Shown: piece by piece, positions 57,642-64,000 of the stretch
Position numbering within the stretch: position 1 is the first letter of the stretch
How the letters are laid out: each line of letters opens with the position of its first letter
Source of the DNA: Gibbsiella quercinecans
GTDB lineage: Bacteria; Pseudomonadota; Gammaproteobacteria; Enterobacterales; Enterobacteriaceae
Direction: 5' to 3'
DNA length: 64,000 nt
Assembly (NCBI RefSeq): GCF_002291425.1
Contig: NZ_CP014136.1
Coordinates: 4,526,001 to 4,590,000, forward strand
The notes under the pieces: model-generated
Database searches by the model: none
Told to the model about the DNA's origin: nothing
The model's input: only the letters and a program-made list of their open reading frames with translations
Translations under genes and position numbers: made by a program

Positions 57642-59777
57642 TTATTGAACTTTGCCTATCTGTGCATTCAACGCCGTCAATTCGGGCAACAGTTCAATCA
57701 CTAAGCCTATTTGCTGTAATACCAACTGCTCTTTGCTTTCCGGCTCAGGCGACAATGCCTGGATACGGTTGGAAAGCGCACTCAACGCTTGGGCGACACG
57801 TTGGTTATCCTGCGGTGCCTGATGCAACGCGTCATCGACATAACACACGGCATCGTTAAGCAGATCCAAAATGTCCGTGTTCTCCAGGCGTTCACGGTGT
57901 GCGCCCAGCGCCGAGATGTAGCTCAACAGCGTGTGGTTCAGGCACAGCAGGCGGAAGGCCGCATCCTGCAGCGTTTTGTCCGCTTTGGGATCCGCAGCCA
58001 TATTGGAAATCACCGAAGCCAGTTCCGCGTCGCTATTATGCGCATCGCGGCGTGCGATACGGTAGGGCAGGCTATTGTCTTTCCCCTGGTGGTACTGCAC
58101 CAGAATAGCATCCAGGTAGCGGCAGTCGGCAGTCAGCGTTTTGCTGACCACCATCGGCAGTTGGCGGAACTTCCAGTCCGGCCAGATAAAGCTGACGGCG
58201 GCCCAGGCAATCGCACAGCCTAAAAGCGTGTCATAGACCCGCGGGGCGGCCACTTCATACCCCTCACCTAACAGGTTGAAGCACAGCAGCACCAGCAGCG
58301 TAATAAACATGGTGGCGTGGGCGTACTGGACGGTGCGGAAAGCAAAAAACAGCACGCCGCTGATGACGATAAGGATCAACTGGCCTTCAAGGGAAGGCAC
58401 AAAATACAGTATCGGCAAGCCAAGCAGAATACCTGCCAGGGTGCCGATAATGCGCAGCGCCAGCCTGCGCCGGGTGGCATTGTAGTTGGGTTGGCAGACG
58501 AACAGGCTGGTCAACAGGATCCAGTAGCCGTGGTGCATCCCGGTAAACTGTATAAAGGCGTAGCCGGCACACAATACCACGGACATCCGGATGGCATGGC
58601 GGAACAGCGCTGATTGGGGCGTCAGGTGGCGGCTGATGCGCAGGCGAATATTGCTCCAGCCGGTGATGCGGTCGTCTGAAAGGCTGTTTTCTTCCGTCTG
58701 GCCATTCGCTATCACCTGTTCGGATTCGATGTTGGCCAACTGTGCATCAATCGCGCGCAGGTTTTTCAACAGGTGGGACAGCGCTTTGGCCAGTTCGCGA
58801 TTTTCCTGCGTGATGGTAATGCGCGCCAGTGCTTCTTCAATACGGGTAAACGCCGGTTCAAAACGCACGTTATGCTGGTATTTTTGGCGCAGCAGTATCG
58901 ACTGTGCTAACTGGCGGCAAGCCGCGGCCTGCATGGTCAGTAGCCGCTGAAAGCGGAACAGAATGTCGCTATGGCGGAACTGCTGGCTAAGCGCCTGGTA
59001 AAGCACGTGGGAAGAGCTGGCCCGCTCGTGGATATCCTGGGCGACAAAATAGTAATGCAGTGTCCGGCGCGTGCCGCGTTGGCCGCGGTCGCCTTTTAGC
59101 CGCGTCAGCAGAGAGGCTTTGGTCTGGTTAAGCGTGGCGACAAGGGAACTGTTGGCCATCGCCAGTTCCATCCACGGCAGATCTGCGTCGCGTTCGGCGT
59201 CGGGATCGAACAGGTTGGCTTTGGCCTCCAGGTAGTTGGCCAGTTGATCATAGCAGCGCGCCAGATTTTCCTGCAGCGGCCGGATCGGGAACAGCAGGTG
59301 GCCTATCAGCGTCAGCAGGTTGTACCAGACGGCACCAATCACCAGCAGCAGCGGCTGTAGGTACCAGGTGCCGTACATTGAGGTGCCCAACATGGTGTAA
59401 ACCGCGATCAACAACGCGCCAAAGGCGATGGTGGCATAGCGCTGCCCAAGCGCTCCCAGCAGGATAAAACCGCAGGTCGAGATGGCTAAGCCCAGCGCAA
59501 ACAGCCAGGGGTAAGGAAACAACAGTTCAATAGAAGCCGAAGCAACAAAAAAACAGAACAGGGTGATGGCCAGGTTCAACAGCCTGCCGGCCAGGCGATC
59601 GTCTAGGTCGGTTAACGCGGCGGCAACCACACCGAGCGTCAGCGGGATGGTCAACGTTGGGATGCCCAACCACCATGGCACAGCCGCCGCCCCTGCCAGT
59701 GAAAGAAAAATTCGCAGGTTATAAAGCAAATTGCTGTTGTACGTGTAACGGCGCATCACGGGTGCTAAAGCGAGCAC
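57642..59777 (-). CDS. yccS: YccS, FUSC-family inner-membrane protein
   Basis: This 711-residue protein belongs to the YccS/YhfK (FUSC) family of putative efflux or transport proteins. It has two membrane blocks of about five or six helices each (residues about 20-165 and 395-530), each followed by a long cytoplasmic helical region. The substrate is unknown. The start is probably GTG 59777, preceded by AGGGG; ATG 59756 is the alternative. yccF lies 23 bases upstream on the same strand. Confidence 0.9.
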   Translation of the reverse strand: MLALAPVMRRYTYNSNLLYNLRIFLSLAGAAAVPWWLGIPTLTIPLTLGVVAAALTDLDDRLAGRLLNLAITLFCFFVASASIELLFPYPWLFALGLAISTCGFILLGALGQRYATIAFGALLIAVYTMLGTSMYGTWYLQPLLLVIGAVWYNLLTLIGHLLFPIRPLQENLARCYDQLANYLEAKANLFDPDAERDADLPWMELAMANSSLVATLNQTKASLLTRLKGDRGQRGTRRTLHYYFVAQDIHERASSSHVLYQALSQQFRHSDILFRFQRLLTMQAAACRQLAQSILLRQKYQHNVRFEPAFTRIEEALARITITQENRELAKALSHLLKNLRAIDAQLANIESEQVIANGQTEENSLSDDRITGWSNIRLRISRHLTPQSALFRHAIRMSVVLCAGYAFIQFTGMHHGYWILLTSLFVCQPNYNATRRRLALRIIGTLAGILLGLPILYFVPSLEGQLILIVISGVLFFAFRTVQYAHATMFITLLVLLCFNLLGEGYEVAAPRVYDTLLGCAIAWAAVSFIWPDWKFRQLPMVVSKTLTADCRYLDAILVQYHQGKDNSLPYRIARRDAHNSDAELASVISNMAADPKADKTLQDAAFRLLCLNHTLLSYISALGAHRERLENTDILDLLNDAVCYVDDALHQAPQDNQRVAQALSALSNRIQALSPEPESKEQLVLQQIGLVIELLPELTALNAQIGKVQ

Positions 59778-59800
59778 AAAAAACCCCTGGCAGAGAAAAG

Positions 59801-60253
59801 TTAACGTTGTTGATACTGGCGGCGGGCATTTTCATTTCTTGCCTGCTGGGCCATTTCTACAGAGACTACGCGGCGCCCAACGGGCCAAAGCGCAATCGCG
59901 GCAATCTTGAAGTTGGCGATCCCGACCGGGATACCGATGATGGTCAGGCATTGGGCGATGCCCGCAGCAATATGCGAAAGGCACAGCCACCAGCCAAACA
60001 GAATCAGCCAGATGATATTTAACAGTGAGCCGCTTGCGCTGAGCAGCGCGTTGCTTTTTTCAGGGTATAATTCGTTGACGTGAATGGCTTCATTCCCATA
60101 AGGCAGAAATGAAAGCTTGGTGATCTCCCAGCAAGAACGGGTGAGGGGCAGGGTGATGATCAGCACGATGCTGAAGAAAGTGGCAACCAGCCAGCCCAGG
60201 GTGGTAAAGAAACCACCTAATACAAAATTAAGAATGTTCAGTACAGTACGCAT
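59801..60253 (-). CDS. yccF: YccF inner-membrane protein
   Basis: This 150-residue membrane protein contains two YccF domains (DUF307), each with paired hydrophobic segments and motifs such as LPYGNEAIHV and GIPVGIANFKIAAIALWPVGR. The function is unknown. The frame opens three codons earlier, but MRTVLNILNFVLGG at 60253 matches the family start. It probably forms an operon with yccS. Confidence 0.92.
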   Translation of the reverse strand: MRTVLNILNFVLGGFFTTLGWLVATFFSIVLIITLPLTRSCWEITKLSFLPYGNEAIHVNELYPEKSNALLSASGSLLNIIWLILFGWWLCLSHIAAGIAQCLTIIGIPVGIANFKIAAIALWPVGRRVVSVEMAQQARNENARRQYQQR

Positions 60254-60412
60254 AATCGTCATTCTGCTCTAATGATAGCCAAACCGCAGGGCGGGTGCGT
60301 TGTGATGGTAACATCGGGCCTATTCTACCCTTTTTTTAGCGCTAGAGCGCCACTGCTTAACGCAGGTAAACGGGTAATTATCTAATTCTCAACTGAGTCA
60401 TGGCGCGACGAT

Positions 60413-62467
60413 ATGGAACTTAAAGCGACATCGCTGGGCAAGCATCTTGCTCAGCACCCTTACAACCGTGTGCGGTTGCTGCATGCCGGCGTTGAGGTGA
60501 GTGGTGAAAAACACGAATACCTGATCCCGTTTAATCAGTTGATTAACATCCGCTGCAAAAGAGGGATTGTCTGGGGCGAGTTGGAGTTTGAACTTCCCGA
60601 CGAAAAAGTGGTGCGTTTGCACGGCACCGAATGGCAGGAGACCCAGCGTTTCTATCACTACCTGTTGCAATCCTGGCAACAGTGGAGCAGCGAGATGAGC
60701 GCCGTTTGCGCCAAGGTACTGCAGGAGCAGGTGGCGCAAATAGCGCGCATTGAGCAACAGGACCGCTGGTTTAACGGTGCGGAGCTTGGCAAGTTGCAAC
60801 AGCAAATCCGCCAGGCGTTCGGCGCGCTGCCCATGCCGATCGCCAGGTTGGAAGCCTTTGATAACTGCCGGCAAGACTACCAAACATGCCAACAGTGGCT
60901 ACAGCATGGCCCGCAAAGCGTTGCCCGCCGCAATCAGCAGTGGGTCGAGCGCATGCTGGCGGAACATCAGGATTTCTTCCAGCAGGTAGAGACTTCGCCG
61001 CTGAATGCCTCGCAGAGCCGTGCGGTAGTTAACGGTGAAGAGTCCGTGTTGGTATTGGCCGGCGCCGGGAGCGGTAAAACCTCGGTACTGGTTGCGCGTG
61101 CCGGCTGGCTACTGCGCCGCCAGGAAGCGGCGCCGGAGCAAATCTTGCTGCTGGCTTTCGGCCGCCAGGCGGCGCAGGAAATGAACGAACGAATCAAACA
61201 ACGCCTGGGGGAAACGGCGATCCAGGCGAAAACCTTCCATGCATTGGCGCTGCAGATTATTCAGCTGGGCAGCCGCAAAGCGCCGGCGATCAGCAAGCTG
61301 GAAACCGATAGCAAGGCTCGCCGGGCGCTGTTGATCTCGCACTGGCAGCAGAACTGCGCCGAAAAAAAGGCCCAGGCCAAAGGGTGGCGGCAGTGGTTGG
61401 TCGACGAGCTTGAATGGGAGGTGCCGGAAGGGGACTTCTGGCAGGATAAACGCCTGGCCGAACGGTTGGCCGGGCGGCTGGAACGTTGGCTGGGGCTGAT
61501 GCGGATGCACGGCGGCAGCCAGGCCGAGATGATCGAACAGGCGAATGAGGAAGTCCGCGATCTGTTCGCCAAGCGCATTCGCCTGATGGCGCCGCTGCTC
61601 AAAGCATGGAAAGGCGCGTTGAAGGAAGAGGGCGCAGTGGACTTTTCCGGGCTGATACACCAGGCGGTGAACATCCTGGATAAGGGGCGTTTCATCAGCC
61701 CCTGGAAGCATATTCTGGTCGATGAGTTCCAGGATATTTCTCCGCAGCGAGCGTTGCTGCTGGCGGCATTGCGCAAACAGAACAAACAGACCTGTCTGTT
61801 TGCCGTTGGCGATGACTGGCAGGCTATTTACCGCTTCAGCGGCGCAGAATTGGCGCTGACGACGGCCTTTTCCCACAACTTCGGCGAGGGGGCGCAGTGC
61901 GCGCTTGATACCACCTACCGTTTTAACGAGCGTATCGGTGAGGTGGCGAATCGTTTTGTACAACAGAACCCGCATCAGTTGAAAAAACCGCTCAACAGCC
62001 TGAGCAAAGGCAATAAGAAGTCGGTGGTGATCCTGCCGCAGGAGCAGTTGGAAAACCTGTTGGATAAGCTGAGCGGCTATGCCAAACCGGACGAACGCAT
62101 CCTGATTTTAGCGCGTTACCACCATCTCAAGCCGGACGTGCTGCAGAAGGCGGCGACGCGGTGGCCGAAGCTGAACATCGAGTTTATGACCATCCATGCC
62201 AGCAAGGGGCAACAGGCCGAGTATGTGATCATCACCGGGCTGCATGAGGGAAATGACGGTTTTCCGGCGGCGGCGCGGGAGTCGGTGTTAGAAGATGTCT
62301 TGTTGCCGCAGCCGGAAGATTTTCCGCATGCAGAAGAGCGGCGCTTGCTGTACGTGGCGCTGACCCGAGCAAAACATCAGGTATGGCTATTGCAGGATCG
62401 TGAGCGCCCGTCGGTCTTTGTTGAGCAATTGCATAACATTGGCGTGCCACTGCAGAAAAAACCGTAA
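60413..62467 (+). CDS. helD: DNA helicase IV
   Basis: HelD is a superfamily I 3'-to-5' DNA helicase involved in RecF-type recombination. The 684 residues equal the E. coli length. Walker A LAGAGSGKTS is near residue 217, motif II is VDEFQD, motif III includes VGDDWQAIYRFSGA, motif V IHASKGQQAEYVII and motif VI LLYVALTRAKHQV. It is divergent from yccF and convergent with mgsA, with 39 bases between stops and no clear terminator. Confidence 0.97.
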   Translation: MELKATSLGKHLAQHPYNRVRLLHAGVEVSGEKHEYLIPFNQLINIRCKRGIVWGELEFELPDEKVVRLHGTEWQETQRFYHYLLQSWQQWSSEMSAVCAKVLQEQVAQIARIEQQDRWFNGAELGKLQQQIRQAFGALPMPIARLEAFDNCRQDYQTCQQWLQHGPQSVARRNQQWVERMLAEHQDFFQQVETSPLNASQSRAVVNGEESVLVLAGAGSGKTSVLVARAGWLLRRQEAAPEQILLLAFGRQAAQEMNERIKQRLGETAIQAKTFHALALQIIQLGSRKAPAISKLETDSKARRALLISHWQQNCAEKKAQAKGWRQWLVDELEWEVPEGDFWQDKRLAERLAGRLERWLGLMRMHGGSQAEMIEQANEEVRDLFAKRIRLMAPLLKAWKGALKEEGAVDFSGLIHQAVNILDKGRFISPWKHILVDEFQDISPQRALLLAALRKQNKQTCLFAVGDDWQAIYRFSGAELALTTAFSHNFGEGAQCALDTTYRFNERIGEVANRFVQQNPHQLKKPLNSLSKGNKKSVVILPQEQLENLLDKLSGYAKPDERILILARYHHLKPDVLQKAATRWPKLNIEFMTIHASKGQQAEYVIITGLHEGNDGFPAAARESVLEDVLLPQPEDFPHAEERRLLYVALTRAKHQVWLLQDRERPSVFVEQLHNIGVPLQKKP

Positions 62468-62506
62468 CCGGCCGGCGTGGTGGAATACCAGGCCGCCGGG
62501 CACCGG

Positions 62507-62965
62507 TTATTGCAGGCGGTTTTGCAGATAACGCTGGTAGTCGGGGATAGCGATTTCCACTTCGCGGATAAACAGCGTAGAGGCGATCAGGAAATCCGCC
62601 GTGGAGCGGTTGGTCGCCACCGGAATATTCCAAACCGTCGCCAGGCGTAGCAGCGCCTTCACGTCAGGATCGTGCGGGACGGCGTTCAGCGGGTCCCAAA
62701 AGAAAATCAACATATCGATTTGCCCTTCCGCGATCAGCGCGCCAACCTGCTGATCGCCCCCCATTGGGCCACTCATCATACTCTTGACCGGCACCCCTGT
62801 GGCGCGCTGAACCAGATTGCCGGTGGTGCCGGTGGCATACAGCTGGTGCTGCGCCAATGTCGTTTGGTTGTCTTCAACCCACTGAAGCAGCGCCTGTTTG
62901 CAGTGATCGTGCGCCACCAGCGCAATGTGCTTGCGAACGGCGATGGTGCGGGTGGTCATTTCCAT
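62507..62965 (-). CDS. mgsA: Methylglyoxal synthase
   Basis: MgsA converts dihydroxyacetone phosphate to methylglyoxal and phosphate, a bypass of lower glycolysis when phosphate is short. The 152-residue protein equals the family length, with phosphate-binding YATGTTGN, catalytic Asp71 in [11 protein letters not shown], and His98 in [13 protein letters not shown]. gloC elsewhere in this window helps remove its toxic product. Confidence 0.97.
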   Translation of the reverse strand: MEMTTRTIAVRKHIALVAHDHCKQALLQWVEDNQTTLAQHQLYATGTTGNLVQRATGVPVKSMMSGPMGGDQQVGALIAEGQIDMLIFFWDPLNAVPHDPDVKALLRLATVWNIPVATNRSTADFLIASTLFIREVEIAIPDYQRYLQNRLQ

Positions 62966-63074
62966 GTTGATGTCCTTTGCTGAGCGGAGGTGAGCGACAG
63001 GTTACTGAAACTGTTTTTCTCTGCCTAGCATTTAGCGCTGAAAATATGAAGAGTGCACGGATTCAGATAAGAAA

Positions 63075-63749
63075 TCAGGGCGTTTCGCGGTTTTCAGTAT
63101 ACTGATTGGCCCAACGCAGAAAGCGTTTTTGGGTATCCCGATCGGCCTGCTGAAACCAGTATTGCAACATTTGCTCTGAAACATAGGCTTCTTTCAGCGT
63201 GATGGATTTTTGCCCCGGGGGCGTTACGCCTGGCGGTGGAATGGGCGTGCTGGCGCGAAGGTGGGCGAAGGCCGGCACCGAGGCGGCGTGCTTCTGGCCA
63301 TTGTATGCGATCATGGTTTTTTCCAGATCGGCGCCCGGATTGGCCGCCAGCTTGTCGTTTTTGGTTGCCAATTTTTTGCCGCTGTCGTCGACGAGCTGAT
63401 AGTTTAATGCATGATTGAACTGCAAGCCGTCGCGTGCGCTGTCAATGCGCGGCAGTTCAAAGCTGACCATGCGGGTGTTGTGTGCGTTAAACGTCACGAT
63501 CAGGGGTTGTGAGGTGTAGGTGATCGGCCCGTGCGAGCTTGACGTGACCGTTTTGACCACTTTGAATAATAGTTGGTGCTCTCCGCTGTCCAATTCCAGG
63601 CTATCGGCGCCTTTCAGGAGCGAGCCGGTCATTTGTCTGCCGTCAACCACCAGCAGATCGATATCCGGGGAAAGTTTTAGGGTCGTCGCTACGGCAGGCG
63701 CACTGAGCCATAGGCTAAGCAGCCCCGCAACCACCAGACCAAATTTCAT
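63075..63749 (-). CDS. yccT: YccT (CsgI), periplasmic DUF2057 protein
   Basis: This 224-residue protein of the UPF0319 family has a cleavable signal peptide (MKFGLVVAGLLSLWLSAPAVA). In E. coli the homologue was reported to inhibit curli subunit assembly and was renamed CsgI; here the role is assumed. The family start LKLSPDIDLLVVDG follows the signal. AAGGAGATAAT sets ATG 63749 and excludes the earlier in-frame codon at 63809. Sequence similarity to E. coli is moderate in the middle part. Confidence 0.88.
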   Translation of the reverse strand: MKFGLVVAGLLSLWLSAPAVATTLKLSPDIDLLVVDGRQMTGSLLKGADSLELDSGEHQLLFKVVKTVTSSSHGPITYTSQPLIVTFNAHNTRMVSFELPRIDSARDGLQFNHALNYQLVDDSGKKLATKNDKLAANPGADLEKTMIAYNGQKHAASVPAFAHLRASTPIPPPGVTPPGQKSITLKEAYVSEQMLQYWFQQADRDTQKRFLRWANQYTENRETP

Positions 63750-63970
63750 TATTATCTCCTTGTGTAAGGGAACATGGCATAGTGTCGGGCACAAGGGATA
63801 GTGTGTCAAAGTATTTCATTTATATTACAATTTTCACACTTTTACATAACTACCGCCTTTTGGCATCGGATCGGCAGGGTGGGGTTAGCAAAGCCAGTGC
63901 AGCTGCCGTTTGAGCGCTGAAGGGTTACACTTGGCTTATGGGGATTTCTTTATTCAATCAGGAGTCGATC

Positions 63971-64000
63971 ATGCAAGACCATGAAATTGCAGCACTGTTG
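63971..64000 (+). CDS. yccU: YccU CoA-binding protein, first 10 codons
   Basis: The window ends inside a gene starting at ATG 63971 after CAGGAG (63960-63965). The ten codons read MQDHEIAALL, like the start of YccU, a Rossmann-fold CoA-binding-domain protein that follows yccT in E. coli. Identity rests on this short match and on gene order. Confidence 0.65.
   Translation, partial: MQDHEIAALL

Noticed and set aside
1..64000. Previously undescribed defence, CRISPR or secretion system
   Set aside because: Nearly every gene has a clear counterpart in the colinear E. coli segment; no repeat array, clustered unknown genes or toxin-antitoxin pair was found.

Overview
The window is chromosomal backbone from an enterobacterium. 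Its protein set and gene order match the serC-to-yccU segment of the Escherichia coli chromosome almost gene for gene. Protein details, especially OmpA, the OmpF-type porin and MukB, together with GC-rich coding sequence, suggest Serratia or a close relative in Yersiniaceae. That genus call rests on recalled family sequences, not on a search.

Layout from left to right: the end of serC and aroA (serine, PLP and chorismate synthesis); gabP, where E. coli carries ycaL; cmk-rpsA-ihfB; comEC(ycaI)-msbA-lpxK (DNA uptake channel homologue, lipid A flipping and synthesis); two inserted cold-shock-domain genes; ycaQ (crosslink glycosylase); ycaR-kdsB (KDO activation); ycbJ and elyC; the cmoM-mukF-mukE-mukB operon (wobble-uridine methylation and chromosome condensin); ldtD-ycbK-gloC; aspC and ompF on the minus strand; asnS, pncB, pepN; an IS200-type insertion next to a reduced ssu sulfonate operon; pyrD, zapC, ycbX, rlmKL-uup, pqiABC, rmf, fabA, lonH, matP, ompA, sulA, sxy, yccS-yccF, helD, mgsA, yccT, and the first codons of yccU at the right edge.

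Most differences from the E. coli order are local. gabP sits behind a recognisable sigma-54 promoter with NtrC-like and IHF-like sites, so GABA uptake is probably nitrogen controlled here. The csp pair has a cspA-type cold-box leader, and its second member is a divergent cold-shock domain with a degenerate RNP2 and two possible starts. The ssu operon has lost ssuA and ssuD: only ssuE, ssuC and ssuB remain, with a 12-codon remnant that begins like SsuD. A single IS200-like element lies between pepN and ssuB.

Several known regulatory devices can be read directly: an SOS box on sulA, FadR and FabR sites on fabA, a NadR box inside the pncB promoter, the pyrD start-site hairpin, the OmpR region of ompF, and the ompA 5' stem-loop. 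Three convergent gene pairs (ycbJ/elyC, zapC/ycbX, sxy/yccS) have overlapping or abutting stop codons and no terminator between them. I see no tRNA, rRNA, CRISPR array, prophage, toxin-antitoxin pair or defence system in the window.
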